Source: Oricola thermophila | Lineage (GTDB): Bacteria > Pseudomonadota > Alphaproteobacteria > Rhizobiales > Rhizobiaceae | Direction: 5' to 3' | Assembly: GCF_013358405.1 (NCBI RefSeq) | Contig: NZ_CP054836.1 | Span: 3,286,001-3,350,000 of the forward strand | DNA length: 64,000 bases | Notes under the pieces: model-generated | The model's input: only the letters and a program-made list of their open reading frames with translations | Databases searched by the model: none | Told to the model about the DNA's origin: nothing | Shown here: positions 38,892 to 48,256 of the stretch, piece after piece | Layout: each line of letters opens with the position of its first letter | Position numbering within the stretch: the stretch's first letter is position 1 | Translations under genes and position numbers: made by a program

Positions 38892-39814
38892 TTGCGCGTG
38901 ACGACGCAGGCTTCGCCTGCGGCACGCATCCGGGCGCAAAAGGCGGCCGCCTCGGCCCGGCTCTCCGCCGGTATCTGCACGACATGGATCCGGTTGCGGC
39001 CCAGATGCGAGCGGGCGCCGAAGATGGCCGGTTCCAGCCCGTCGAGCAGACGCGGGTGGCGTTCCTTCAGAAGCGTCCACTGCTTCAGCGCGTTCTCGCG
39101 GTTAAAATGGCCGGCGACCTGTGCGCCCCAGGCCGGCCGGTCGGCATCGCTTAGCAGGATTGCGTCGCCCAACCGGGGAATGTCCGGACAGGATTCCGCG
39201 AATGTACGACCCTGCTGCAGTGGCGGCACAGCGATTTCCGTACCGGTTCCGCGATAGACGATCGGCAGTTCGCCAAGTACGGCCAAGAGGTAGTCCTCGG
39301 TCCGAATGGGGAGGAAACCACCCTTTTCAAGCCAGCGTGTGACCTGTCCTTCGCCGGCGTCCCATGCTGCAGCGGCAAGTCCGATATTGCCGAAGCGGTC
39401 GCGCAGTTCCGCTAGGTAGGCCGCGAGCGCCGGAATGGCCTCCGCGGCGTCGAAGGAATCGCGCAATCCCCGCTCGAAGGCGAGACCCGGACCGAACTGG
39501 GAAATGCCCCGTTCTCCGGTTCGCGAAACATGACCGGGGTCAAAACGGCTTTCCTTCCAGATCACTCGCGCGAGAAATGCCGGTGGCAGGTTGTTTTCCG
39601 TGGCCGCGGCCTCGACCAGTTCGCATATGCGGTTCGTGTCCACGGGCTTTGCACGGTCCGGTGCGATTCGCTCGAAATCGTCGGTCGGTTTCGCATCGAG
39701 CTGCAGCGGAAGAACAACGCGAACATCGCGATCCTGCGCGGCGGCCGGGAAGACAATGAGAAGGAGAAGGGCTGCGGCACGGACAAAGCCTGTCGGTCCC
39801 CGGCGCATCCGCAT
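38888..39814 (-). CDS. SLT-domain lytic transglycosylase, secreted
   Basis: A 308-residue protein with a signal peptide (cleavage near AAAQDRD, residue 26) and a Slt70-like domain between about 62 and 165. The catalytic Glu is in FLARVIWKESRFDPGHVS, and the motifs GERGISQFGPGLA and AAWDAGEGQV follow. The last 40 residues (IHVVQIPAESRAEAAAFCARMRA) look like a SPOR-type beta-alpha element. It is the third murein lyase in the window. The gene is convergent with ispA and follows ispG by 3 bp. Confidence 0.88.
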   Translation of the reverse strand: MRMRRGPTGFVRAAALLLLIVFPAAAQDRDVRVVLPLQLDAKPTDDFERIAPDRAKPVDTNRICELVEAAATENNLPPAFLARVIWKESRFDPGHVSRTGERGISQFGPGLAFERGLRDSFDAAEAIPALAAYLAELRDRFGNIGLAAAAWDAGEGQVTRWLEKGGFLPIRTEDYLLAVLGELPIVYRGTGTEIAVPPLQQGRTFAESCPDIPRLGDAILLSDADRPAWGAQVAGHFNRENALKQWTLLKERHPRLLDGLEPAIFGARSHLGRNRIHVVQIPAESRAEAAAFCARMRAAGEACVVTRN

Positions 39815-39817
39815 TGC

Positions 39818-41071
39818 CTAGCCGACTTTTCTCTCGGCACCGCTGCCGAAGCGCCGTTCGATGTACTCGGCCAGCATATCCCGGAACTCGGCGGCAATGT
39901 CCGGCCCGCGCAGCGTCGCCGCCTTGCGCCCCTCGATGAAGACGGGGGCCGCCGGAGACTCGCCGGTTCCGGGTAACGATATGCCGATGTCGGCATGTTT
40001 CGACTCGCCTGGCCCGTTGACGATGCAACCCATCACCGCGACCTTGAGTTCCTCGACTCCGGGGTATTTCTCGCGCCAGACCGGCATCCGTTCGCGAAGG
40101 TCATCCTCGATGGCGCGGGCGAGCTCCTGGAACACGGTGGATGTGGTGCGTCCGCATCCCGGGCAGGCTGCGACAACCGGCAGGAACTGGCGGAAGCCCA
40201 TGGTCTGGAGAAGTTCCTGTGCCACCAGCACTTCGCGGGTACGATCGCCGCCCGGCTCCGGCGTCAGCGAGACGCGGATCGTGTCGCCGATGCCCTGTTG
40301 CAGCAAGATGCCCATTGCCGCCGACGAGGCGACGATGCCCTTCGAACCCATGCCGGCCTCGGTCAGTCCGAGATGAAGCGCATGGTCGGATCGGCGGGCG
40401 AGTTCCGTATAGACGGCGATCAGGTCCTGTACCTGGCTGACCTTGGCCGACAGGATGATCCTCGAACGCGGCAGTCCCACGTCTTCGGCAAGGTTGGCGG
40501 AGAGGAGAGCCGATTGCACGATCGCCTCGCGGGTCACCTCGCGGGCGGTAAGCGGTGCGCCTTTCGCGTGGTTCTCGTCCATCAGCCGCGTGAGCAGCTC
40601 CTGGTCGAGCGAGCCCCAGTTGACGCCGATGCGTACCGGCTTGTCGTGTCGGATCGCCATCTCGACAATGTCGGTGAACTGGCGGTCGCGTTTCTCGCGG
40701 AAGCCGACATTGCCCGGATTTATGCGGTACTTGGCCAGTGCCTCGGCACAGGCCGGATGATCGGCGAGCAGCTTGTGGCCGATATAGTGGAAGTCGCCGA
40801 CCAGTGGCACCGAGAGGCCGAGCCGTTCCAGCCTTTCGCGGATCTTCGGCACCGCGGCTGCGCTCTCGTCACGGTCCACGGTTATGCGGACGATCTCTGA
40901 GCCCGCGCGATGCAGCGCGGCGACCTGGGCGACGGTGGAATCCACGTCCGCCGTGTCGGTGTTGGTCATTGATTGCACGACAACCGGCGCGTCGCCGCCG
41001 ACGGTCACGCCGCCGACATCGACGGCGACCGTGCGATGACGGGGAAGAGGTTCGCTCAGATACTGGCTCAT
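39818..41071 (-). CDS. ispG: 4-hydroxy-3-methylbut-2-en-1-yl diphosphate synthase
   Basis: A 417-residue iron-sulfur enzyme (GcpE) of the non-mevalonate isoprenoid pathway that makes HMBPP. The [4Fe-4S] cysteines are in CPGCGRTT and [17 protein letters not shown]. The N-terminal TIM barrel starts [23 protein letters not shown] chose ATG 41069-41071 (MSQYLSEPL) for family length; ATG 41102-41104 would add 11 residues. Together with the nearby prenyl synthase it supplies isoprenoid precursors. Confidence 0.96.
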   Translation of the reverse strand: MSQYLSEPLPRHRTVAVDVGGVTVGGDAPVVVQSMTNTDTADVDSTVAQVAALHRAGSEIVRITVDRDESAAAVPKIRERLERLGLSVPLVGDFHYIGHKLLADHPACAEALAKYRINPGNVGFREKRDRQFTDIVEMAIRHDKPVRIGVNWGSLDQELLTRLMDENHAKGAPLTAREVTREAIVQSALLSANLAEDVGLPRSRIILSAKVSQVQDLIAVYTELARRSDHALHLGLTEAGMGSKGIVASSAAMGILLQQGIGDTIRVSLTPEPGGDRTREVLVAQELLQTMGFRQFLPVVAACPGCGRTTSTVFQELARAIEDDLRERMPVWREKYPGVEELKVAVMGCIVNGPGESKHADIGISLPGTGESPAAPVFIEGRKAATLRGPDIAAEFRDMLAEYIERRFGSGAERKVG

Positions 41072-41119
41072 GCTTCGCTGGTCCGTGCCGTTGGCGGCTT
41101 CCATATCGCGCTTTGGCGT

Positions 41120-41473
41120 TCAGAGAAAGGCGTTTTCCCAGTCCGCCTGGCGGAAGCCGGTCAGCACCGTTCTGCCGTCCGTTGCCACCGGGCGCTTTAT
41201 CAGGCGCGGATCGGCTGCCATGGCCGCGATCTTGGCCGCATCGTCGGCGACGATAGCCGCCTGTTCTTCCGCCGGCATTTTCCGGAAGGTCTGCGCCCTG
41301 GCGTTGAACACCGCATCGATGCCGGCCGCCTTCACCCAGGCGGCGATTTCTTCCTCAAGGTTCTCGAGAGCGGAGAAATGTGCGTATTGCGGATCGAGAC
41401 CGCTGGCCTCGGCCCATTCGCGCGCCTTCTTCACAGTGGTGCAGCCCGGATAACCGAAAATTCTGAACGTCAT
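41120..41473 (-). CDS. ArsC/Spx-family reductase-like protein (YffB type)
   Basis: A 117-residue thioredoxin-fold protein of the ArsC/YffB group. The redox cysteine is in FGYPGCTTVKKAREW (C11), with no second Cys three residues away. The C-terminal pattern DPRLIKRPVATDGRTVLTGF matches the family substrate loop. In YffB-type proteins the true substrate is uncertain, and glutathione-dependent thiol reduction is suspected. No arsenic resistance genes are nearby, so an arsenate role is unlikely. Confidence 0.88.
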   Translation of the reverse strand: MTFRIFGYPGCTTVKKAREWAEASGLDPQYAHFSALENLEEEIAAWVKAAGIDAVFNARAQTFRKMPAEEQAAIVADDAAKIAAMAADPRLIKRPVATDGRTVLTGFRQADWENAFL

Positions 41474-41573
41474 GGGCCTCGTTCTCCTTTTGCGACCTGA
41501 CAGCCTCGATGCTTCGCTCTATGTTGCAGTGCGGTATTTCAGGACGATGTAGTCATCGAGAGGAAGTGATCAA

Positions 41574-42356
41574 ATGAAAAAAGTCAAAACCGCCGTCATC
41601 ACGGGATCGAATTCGGGAATCGGGCTCGGTATCGCGCATGCATTGGCGGCGGAGGGGCACAATGTCGTCATCAATTCCTTCACCGAGCGCGACGAGGATC
41701 ACGCGCTGGCCGAGGAAATCTCGTCGAAACACGGCAACCGGACGGTCTATGTCAAAGCCGACATGTCGAAGGGGGACGAGTGCCGCAGCCTTGTCGAAAA
41801 GGCAGCGGAGGAGTTCGGTGCCGTGGACATTCTCGTCAACAATGCCGGTATCCAGCATGTCGCGGCGATAGAGGAATTCCCGGTGGATGCGTGGGACCGC
41901 GTCATCGCGATCAACATGAACTCTGCCTTTCACACGACGGCCGTCGCCCTGCTGATCATGCGCGAGAACAATTGGGGACGTGTCGTCAACATCGCCTCGG
42001 CGCACGGGCTGACCGCCTCGCCCTACAAGTCTGCATACGTGACCGCCAAGCACGGCGTGGTCGGCATGACCAAGGTCGTCGCCCTGGAGACCGCGGAGGA
42101 TCCGATCACCTGCAACGCGATATGTCCCGGTTATGTACTGACGCCGCTGGTCGAAGCGCAGATTCCCGACACGATGGAAAAATATGGCATGGACCGCGAC
42201 ACGGTGGTGCGGGAGGTGCTGCTCGAGCGCCAGCCGTCCAAGCAGTTCGCCACCGTCGAGCAGATCGGCGGAACCGTGGTGTTCCTGTGCTCCGATCACG
42301 CAGCGCAGATAACCGGCACGACGATTTCCGTCGATGGCGGCTGGACGGCGCTCTAG
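41574..42356 (+). CDS. bdhA: D-3-hydroxybutyrate dehydrogenase
   Basis: A 260-residue short-chain dehydrogenase that oxidises 3-hydroxybutyrate to acetoacetate in turnover of poly-3-hydroxybutyrate. The NAD loop TGSNSGIGLGIA, NNAG, the catalytic Ser in NIASAHG, and YVTAK are intact. The C-terminal NAICPGYVLTPLVEAQIPD segment is specific to this subgroup. GAGAGGAAG supplies a strong ribosome site. The downstream patatin gene begins 12 bp after its stop. Confidence 0.93.
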   Translation: MKKVKTAVITGSNSGIGLGIAHALAAEGHNVVINSFTERDEDHALAEEISSKHGNRTVYVKADMSKGDECRSLVEKAAEEFGAVDILVNNAGIQHVAAIEEFPVDAWDRVIAINMNSAFHTTAVALLIMRENNWGRVVNIASAHGLTASPYKSAYVTAKHGVVGMTKVVALETAEDPITCNAICPGYVLTPLVEAQIPDTMEKYGMDRDTVVREVLLERQPSKQFATVEQIGGTVVFLCSDHAAQITGTTISVDGGWTAL

Positions 42357-42368
42357 GAGAGAAGAACC

Positions 42369-43493
42369 TTGGCAGCACGGACGGGCAAGGCGAAAGCCAA
42401 AACGGTCAACCTGGCCCTGCAGGGTGGAGGGTCCCATGGAGCCTTCACCTGGGGGGTGCTCGACGCGCTGCTGGAAGACGGCCGGCTCGAAATCAGCGGC
42501 ATATCAGGAACCAGCGCGGGCGCCATGAATGCGGTGGCACTGGCCGACGGATGGGTCAGCGACGGCCGTGACGGCGCCCGCGAGGCGTTGCACGACTTTT
42601 GGCATGCCGTTGGCAGGACGGGCCGATTCTCGCCCGTCCAGCGTACGCCGTTCGACATGCTCTGGGGCAACTGGAGCCTGGAATTCTCGCCCGCCTACCG
42701 GTTTCTCGACCTGCTATCACGGGTCTTTTCGCCCTATGACACCAATCCGCTGGACATCAATCCGTTGCGCGACGTGGTGGAGAACCAGATCGATTTCGAG
42801 CGGGTACGGCATTGCTCGGACATCCGCATCTTCGTTTCGGCGACCAATGTGTGGACGGGAAAGCTGCGCGTCTTCGCGCCCGAAGAGTTGACGCCGGACG
42901 TGGTGATGGCGTCGGCCTGCCTGCCGACGCTGTTCAAGGCGGTCGAGATCGACGGCGTCCCCTACTGGGATGGCGGATTCGGCGGCAATCCGGCGCTGTT
43001 TCCCTTCTTCTACGAGAACGGAACGCAGGATTGCCTGCTGGTCCAGATCAACCCGATCGAGACGCGAAAGACGCCGCGCACCGCGCTGGAGATCCAGGAG
43101 CGGATGAACGAGATTACCTTCAATGCCGGGCTGCTGCGCGAGTTCAGGGCCATCGAATTCGTGCGTCGGCTGATCGCGGACGGCAGGCTGGAGGGCACGC
43201 GCTACAGGGAGATCCGCATGCACAGGATAGCCGCCGACGCGGTTGTCTCGGAGCTTCCCGCCTCATCCAAGGTCAATGCCGAGTGGGCATTCCTGCAATA
43301 TCTCAAGGAAATGGGACGGGCGGCGGCGGCCGATTTCCTGGAACAGAATTTCGACGCGATCGGCGAACGGGGAACGCTCGATCTCAGCGCTGAGATCGCG
43401 CCGCACATCCTGCCGCAACCGCTGGACAAGCCGGCCGGCCGGCGCATGCGCGAGGCCATGCAGCGGCTGCGTCCCGGGCGCGGTGCGTCCTAG
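42369..43493 (+). CDS. patatin-like phospholipase
   Basis: A 374-residue patatin lipase. The oxyanion motif is QGGGSHGAF, the nucleophile Ser is in GTSAG, and the catalytic Asp is in DGGFGGNP, together a Ser-Asp dyad. Patatins hydrolyse acyl esters; next to bdhA in rhizobia this class has been proposed as a granule-associated PHB depolymerase or lipase. The start is TTG 42369-42371 with AGGAGAG upstream; no ATG fits. Its TAG stop overlaps the TAG of the opposite tetR gene. Confidence 0.88.
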   Translation: MAARTGKAKAKTVNLALQGGGSHGAFTWGVLDALLEDGRLEISGISGTSAGAMNAVALADGWVSDGRDGAREALHDFWHAVGRTGRFSPVQRTPFDMLWGNWSLEFSPAYRFLDLLSRVFSPYDTNPLDINPLRDVVENQIDFERVRHCSDIRIFVSATNVWTGKLRVFAPEELTPDVVMASACLPTLFKAVEIDGVPYWDGGFGGNPALFPFFYENGTQDCLLVQINPIETRKTPRTALEIQERMNEITFNAGLLREFRAIEFVRRLIADGRLEGTRYREIRMHRIAADAVVSELPASSKVNAEWAFLQYLKEMGRAAAADFLEQNFDAIGERGTLDLSAEIAPHILPQPLDKPAGRRMREAMQRLRPGRGAS

Positions 43494-44092
43494 TCTGCCG
43501 GTTTGCCGGCGGTCAATGCACCGGCGACGAAAGTCACCATGTTGCGAACGTCGTCGTCTGCCGGTTCGCCGCGCATGCATTTCGCCTTGATGCCTTCCAT
43601 CGCCTGCATGATGATGGTGGCCGCCGCGCGTGCGTCGACGCCCAGCGGCTCCAGGGCGATTTCGCCGGAGCGCGCGGCGTCCGAGATGCCTTCTGCCAAG
43701 GCGTCGACCATCTGATCGCAGTAGCGCATCTTGATGTCGCAGGCTACGTCCTCGTTGACGTCGATCAGTTCGGAACCGTGGGGTGTCTCCAAGATCTGGC
43801 GGTGAAGGGCAAGAAAGCTGCGGTCGAGCGAGTCGAACAGGCGTTCCCGAAAGGGTTTATCCGAACGGAATGCCGCCCGTACCTCGTGCACCTTCAGTTC
43901 CAGCAGGTTCATGCTGGTGGCGCGGAATATTTCCGTCTTGTTGCGAAAGACCTGATAAAGTGCCGGCCTGGACATTCCGGCCGCGCGGGCAATGTCGTCC
44001 ATCGACGTCTTGCGAAAGCCATAGTTCAGGAAAACGTCCACGGCGGCAGCCAGGATGATTTCGCGCTTGTCTCGTGTCGCTTGCAAGTTCAT
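43490..44092 (-). CDS. TetR-family transcriptional regulator
   Basis: A 200-residue one-component repressor. The HTH lies at about residues 8-54 (AAAVDVFLNYGFRKTSMDDIARAAGMSRPALYQVFRNK); the rest is the ligand-binding helical domain. I use ATG 44090-44092, because the upstream ATG 44108-44110 lies inside the predicted operator and -10 region. It is divergent from the molybdenum hydroxylase genes and should control both them and itself. Its ligand is unknown, perhaps an aldehyde or N-heterocycle handled by the hydroxylase. Confidence 0.92.
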   Translation of the reverse strand: MNLQATRDKREIILAAAVDVFLNYGFRKTSMDDIARAAGMSRPALYQVFRNKTEIFRATSMNLLELKVHEVRAAFRSDKPFRERLFDSLDRSFLALHRQILETPHGSELIDVNEDVACDIKMRYCDQMVDALAEGISDAARSGEIALEPLGVDARAAATIIMQAMEGIKAKCMRGEPADDDVRNMVTFVAGALTAGKPAD

Positions 44093-44095
44093 GTC

Positions 44096-44128
44096 TTGAC
44101 GATATGACATTTTACGTTATTTTGTCAA
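44096..44128. promoter_or_regulatory. divergent promoters and TetR operator
   Basis: Plus strand: TTGACG 44096-44101, 16 bp, TATTTT 44118-44123, facing the hydroxylase genes. Minus strand: TTGACA 44128-44123 with a weak TATCGT, facing tetR. A 23-bp imperfect dyad at 44105-44127 has arms TGACA and TGTCA with inner TA steps (TGACA-N3-TA-N3-TA-N3-TGTCA). It overlaps both promoters, as TetR-type operators usually do. Confidence 0.65.
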
Positions 44129-44194
44129 ACCGTCAGGGCGGGCCTCGCGTACGATCGCGCCGGCCCTTGGAAATCTGTCCGAAAGCGGATCATC

Positions 44195-44668
44195 ATGCAG
44201 CTCACGATCAACGGCGACACGTTCGATCTCGATGTCGATCCCGAAATGCCGCTTCTTTGGGCATTGCGGGATATCGCCGGCTTGAAGGGAACGAAGTTCG
44301 GATGCGGGGTTGCGGCGTGCGGAGCCTGCACTGTCATCATAGACGGGCTGGCAATCCGTTCATGCTCGATACCCGTGGGTGCGGTGACCGGCGAAGTGCG
44401 CACAATCGAAGGCCTTGCCGAGGGCGGACGGCTTCACCCGGTCCAGCAGGCATGGATGGACGAGCAGGTGCCGCAATGCGGCTACTGCCAGGCCGGACAG
44501 ATCATGAATGCCGTCGCCCTGCTCGAGGAAGTCCCGAATCCGACCGATCAGGACATAGACGATGCCATGGCCGGAAACCTGTGTCGCTGTGGCACCTATC
44601 CGCGCATTCGCGCGGCAATCAGGCGCGCTGCCGCGATGATGCCCGTGCCCAGCGGAAACGGGTCGTAG
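44195..44668 (+). CDS. (2Fe-2S) small subunit of a molybdenum hydroxylase, IorA-like
   Basis: A 157-residue electron-transfer subunit of the xanthine-oxidase family. The plant-ferredoxin-type cluster is held by C37, C42, C45 and C57 ([13 protein letters not shown]). The second cluster is held by C95, C98, C130 and C132 (QCGYCQ, LCRCGTY). It feeds electrons from the large Mo subunit to an external acceptor. The large-subunit gene starts four bases after the stop. No FAD subunit gene follows, which marks the isoquinoline-1-oxidoreductase-type two-subunit enzymes. Confidence 0.93.
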   Translation: MQLTINGDTFDLDVDPEMPLLWALRDIAGLKGTKFGCGVAACGACTVIIDGLAIRSCSIPVGAVTGEVRTIEGLAEGGRLHPVQQAWMDEQVPQCGYCQAGQIMNAVALLEEVPNPTDQDIDDAMAGNLCRCGTYPRIRAAIRRAAAMMPVPSGNGS

Positions 44669-44672
44669 TCCG

Positions 44673-46940
44673 ATGGGCAAGATTCTTCGTCGCACATTCC
44701 TGATCGGCACCGGCGTGATCGCGGGCGGCCTCGCGGTCGGCTTCTATACCGCCAGCAGGCCGTGGCCCAACCCGCTGGAGGACGACCTCGGCGAGGGCGA
44801 GACAACATTCAGTCCCCATGTGAAGGTCGGCGCGGACGGATCGATCACGATCTATACCGGGCGCGCGGAAATGGGCCAGGGCGTGACGGCGACACTCGCC
44901 GCACTGGTCGCGGAGGAGCTTGGCGTCTCGCTTGATTCGGTGCTGGTGGAGCACGGGCCGGCATCGGGCGCATACTACAACAGTGCGGTCCTGGAGGACA
45001 GCGGACCGTTCCCGCTGTTCGCGGAATCCCTCGTGGCCGAAACGAGCCGCAAGGCATCGAAGCAACTTGGCCGGGTCCTCGGGTTGCAGATCACGGGCGG
45101 CTCCACCTCGGTGCGCGATGCCTTCGACAGGATGCGCCATGCCGGCGCAATGGCGCGCCATCTGCTTTTCGCGGCCGCGGCGGAGCGTCTCGGTACCACT
45201 CCCGACAGCCTGTCCTTTGATGGGCGCGACATCCTGTCCGCCGAAGGCAGCCGGATCGCCATTGCCGATGTCGCGCCGGCGGCCGCGGCGCTGGAGCCGC
45301 CGAGGCAGCTTGCGCTGAAGGATCCGTCCGAGTGGACCATTCTCGGCAGGCCGCAGCCGCGCGTGGACGCGCTGGCCAAGGTCACCGGCGCACCGATCTT
45401 CGGAATCGACGTCGAGCTGCCGGACATGGTCTACGGAACGGTAAGGATGAGCCCGCGCTTTGGCGCCGTGATTCGCTCGGCGGATACCTCGGCGGCGGAA
45501 TCCATGCCGGGCGTCATCAAGGTCGTGCGGTTGGAAACGGACTACGGCACGGGCTTCGGCGTCATCGCCGAGAATACCTGGGCGGCCTTCACGGCGGCAG
45601 AGGCGATCGAGGTGGAGTGGGACGACGCTCCCTATCCGCATGACACGGAAGCGATCATGAACGTGTTTCGCACCACGGCTGCGGGCAACTGGCGCGGCTC
45701 GTCATGGCGCGATGACGGAGAGGTCGAGACAGCCTTCGCCGATGCGCCCGCCGATTCCGTGCTGACGGCGGAGTACGAGGTTCCATACCTGGCGCATGCC
45801 GCAATGGAGCCCATGAACGCGACGGCGCGTTTCTCAGGCGGGAGCCTCGAGATCTGGGCACCGAACCAGGCGCCGACGCTGTTGCAGATGGTGTGCGCCC
45901 GGACCGCCGGAATCGACAGCGAGAAGGTAACGGTCAACACCACTTTTCTGGGTGGCGGATTCGGCCGGCGGGCGGAGGCGGATTTCGCCATATACGCGAC
46001 ACTTCTGGCAATGCAGGCCGACGGCCGTCCCGTCAAGGTGACGTGGACCCGCGAGGAAGACATGACGCACGATGTCTACCGCCCGGCTGCGGCGGGGCGG
46101 TTCCGGGCCCGAATCGGCAATGACGGCCTGCCGGAAGCAGTCGACATGCGGATCGCGACGCCGTCCATCATGAAAAGCGTCGGCAAGCGGTTGTTCCCCT
46201 CGCTGCCCATGGGCGGCCCGGAGCGGCTTCTCACCGAAGGTGCGTTCGACCAGCCCTACAGGATTGCCAACTACCGGGTGACCGGCATCGAGACAGAGAT
46301 GCCGATACCGGTCGGCTTCTGGCGATCGGTGGGCAATTCCTTCAATGCCTTCTTCCACGAGTGCTTTCTCGACGAAATCGCGGAAAAGGGCGGCCAGGAT
46401 CCGCTCGACATGAGGCTGAAGCTGATGGCGGACCATCCTCTGGCCGTCGCCGTGATGGAAAGGCTTGCCGAGATATCCGACTGGGGCGCGCCGCTTCCGG
46501 CGGGCCGGGCGAAAGGCGTCGCCTTCACGCTGTGTTTCGGTTCCTGGGTCGGAGAGGTCGTGCAGGTCGCCGATTCGCCCGATGGCATCCGAATCGAGAA
46601 GGTCTGGGCCGTTGCCGAGATCGGCCGGGCGCTCGATCCGGGTATCGTGACCGCACAGCTCGAGTCGGCCATCGTGTTCGGTCTCTCGTCCGCGGTCGGC
46701 CAGGAAATCACCTTCGCCGATGGCATGGTGGAGCAGCAGAACTTCTACGACTACGACGCTTTGCGTATCGGCCAATGCCCCCGGATCGGGGTGGCGATCC
46801 TCGAAAACGGCGACAGGCTGGGGGGTGTCGGCGAGATCGGAACGCCGCCTTCGATCCCCGCTCTCGCCAACGCCGTCTTTGCGCTGACCGGAAAGCGGAT
46901 CCGCAAACTGCCTCTCAACAGGGAGGTCGACTTTGCGTAA
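44673..46940 (+). CDS. molybdopterin-binding large subunit, IorB-like, Tat-exported
   Basis: A 755-residue molybdopterin-cytosine-dinucleotide subunit. The Tat signal carries RRTFLIG followed by a hydrophobic stretch, so the complex is periplasmic. Cofactor segments include GRAEMGQGVTATLAALVAEELG, and the active-site Glu lies in VGEIGTPPSIPALANAVF near the C-terminus. The domain order (binding domain, then two Mo domains) is that of IorB-type dehydrogenases acting on aldehydes or N-heteroaromatic rings. Actual substrate unknown. No C-terminal cytochrome c domain is fused, and no XdhC or MobA maturase gene is close. Confidence 0.92.
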   Translation: MGKILRRTFLIGTGVIAGGLAVGFYTASRPWPNPLEDDLGEGETTFSPHVKVGADGSITIYTGRAEMGQGVTATLAALVAEELGVSLDSVLVEHGPASGAYYNSAVLEDSGPFPLFAESLVAETSRKASKQLGRVLGLQITGGSTSVRDAFDRMRHAGAMARHLLFAAAAERLGTTPDSLSFDGRDILSAEGSRIAIADVAPAAAALEPPRQLALKDPSEWTILGRPQPRVDALAKVTGAPIFGIDVELPDMVYGTVRMSPRFGAVIRSADTSAAESMPGVIKVVRLETDYGTGFGVIAENTWAAFTAAEAIEVEWDDAPYPHDTEAIMNVFRTTAAGNWRGSSWRDDGEVETAFADAPADSVLTAEYEVPYLAHAAMEPMNATARFSGGSLEIWAPNQAPTLLQMVCARTAGIDSEKVTVNTTFLGGGFGRRAEADFAIYATLLAMQADGRPVKVTWTREEDMTHDVYRPAAAGRFRARIGNDGLPEAVDMRIATPSIMKSVGKRLFPSLPMGGPERLLTEGAFDQPYRIANYRVTGIETEMPIPVGFWRSVGNSFNAFFHECFLDEIAEKGGQDPLDMRLKLMADHPLAVAVMERLAEISDWGAPLPAGRAKGVAFTLCFGSWVGEVVQVADSPDGIRIEKVWAVAEIGRALDPGIVTAQLESAIVFGLSSAVGQEITFADGMVEQQNFYDYDALRIGQCPRIGVAILENGDRLGGVGEIGTPPSIPALANAVFALTGKRIRKLPLNREVDFA

Positions 46941-47016
46941 GCGGATGTTAATCCGGTTTGTGCATTGCAATATCAGATGTCGACCCGGCAACGGATATCG
47001 CAATTCTACCGAATGT

Positions 47017-47032
47017 GACCAAGAGGTTGGTC
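47017..47032. repeat. inverted repeat upstream of the RND operon
   Basis: GACCAA-GAGG-TTGGTC is a perfect 6-bp inverted repeat in the 175-bp gap before the membrane fusion protein gene. It could be a regulator site or a small hairpin in the leader. It is unlike either the TetR dyad or the MarR palindrome in this window. Confidence 0.4.
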
Positions 47033-47115
47033 GCAACTATTGAACAGTACTGGGCGGGCAGCCACTTGTAGGCCACCTATTGCGCCTGTCCCGACGTCAA
47101 CCCGTAGAGACGATC

Positions 47116-48255
47116 ATGAAAATCAACCGGTACCTGGCCATTCTTGTATTCCTCGGCTCGGCGGCGTGGATTGCGACAGGAGAGTTTTCCTTTGTCGGCA
47201 GCGCCTCGAGCGAAGAGGAAGGGGCGACGGTAGCCGAATCCTCCGAACCGCAGATCGAAGCGGCAACCCAGCTGCAGACCGTCGGTGTCGCTGTTATCCC
47301 GCAGATCATGCATGCGCGTTCCGTCAATCTTTCCGGCGTGACGCAAGCGGACAAGGAGACCACGCTGACGGCTCGTGCCGGCGGCGTGATCGGCGAATTG
47401 CTGGTCAAGCAGGGCGATCGTGTCACGAAGGGCCAGGTTATTGCCCGCATCGCGCCCGAAGGCAGGGATGCGGCAGTGCGTACGGCGCAACAGGTACTCG
47501 AACAGCGCAAGGCCGAGGCCGAAGCGACCCTGAAACTGGTTGAAAGGGGTACGCTGGCAAAGCTGCAGGGTGACGCGGCGATGTCGGCGCTGCGCGCTGC
47601 CGAGTCGGAGCTGGAGGCCGCGCAGGCGGAACTCGAAAGGCTCGAGATCATCGCGCCCTATGATGGCGTTATCGACAAGCTTCATGTCGAGGAAGGTGCC
47701 GCGACCGACAGCGGGAAACCAGTCGCGGAGCTGATCGCGCTCGACCCGATCATCGGTGTCGGCGAGGTCAACGAAGGCGATCTGGGCGTGGTGCGGCTCG
47801 GTGCCGAGGCGGAACTGCGGCTGGTCACGGGTCGGACGGTCAAGGGCACCGTCCGCTACATAAGCCGCGCCGCCCAGGCGGCGACCCGCACCTATACCGT
47901 CGAGGTCGAGGTTCCGAACCCGGATTTCTCGATCCCGGCCGGGATGACGACGGAGCTTGTCCTTCGGGGCGAACCGGTGCTGGCCACGCCCGTGCCGCGA
48001 TCGGTGGTCGCGCTCAACGACAACGGCGAACTCGGCGTGCGTACGGTCGACGATAACAACGTGGTGCGTTTTCACCCGATCGACATCGTGGACGATTCGA
48101 CCGGGGCGCTCATCCTTGGCGGCATCCCGAAAGGTGCGCGGGTGATCGTCTCGGGCCAGAACTTCGTCGGCGACGGCGTGGAGGTCAACGCGGTCGACGC
48201 GGATGCTGCCATGATCGAGAAGCTGATCGCGGAAACGGCAACGGGAGACAGCTGA
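47116..48255 (+). CDS. RND efflux membrane fusion (periplasmic adaptor) protein
   Basis: A 379-residue HlyD/AcrA-type adaptor. It has a single N-terminal anchor or uncleaved signal (about 5-25), a lipoyl half-motif (TARAGGVIGELLVKQGDRVTKGQVIARI), a coiled-coil hairpin around residues 115-175, a second lipoyl half (APYDGVIDKLHVEEGAATDSG), and beta-barrel and membrane-proximal domains. No lipobox. It precedes the RND pump gene by one base. ATG 47116 was preferred over a longer frame without support. No outer membrane factor gene (TolC) is nearby. Confidence 0.93.
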   Translation: MKINRYLAILVFLGSAAWIATGEFSFVGSASSEEEGATVAESSEPQIEAATQLQTVGVAVIPQIMHARSVNLSGVTQADKETTLTARAGGVIGELLVKQGDRVTKGQVIARIAPEGRDAAVRTAQQVLEQRKAEAEATLKLVERGTLAKLQGDAAMSALRAAESELEAAQAELERLEIIAPYDGVIDKLHVEEGAATDSGKPVAELIALDPIIGVGEVNEGDLGVVRLGAEAELRLVTGRTVKGTVRYISRAAQAATRTYTVEVEVPNPDFSIPAGMTTELVLRGEPVLATPVPRSVVALNDNGELGVRTVDDNNVVRFHPIDIVDDSTGALILGGIPKGARVIVSGQNFVGDGVEVNAVDADAAMIEKLIAETATGDS

Positions 48256-48256
48256 C

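Noticed and set aside
41120..41473. Arsenate reductase call
   Set aside because: ArsC-fold, but no ars genes nearby and only one redox cysteine, so a general YffB-type thiol protein is the safer call.
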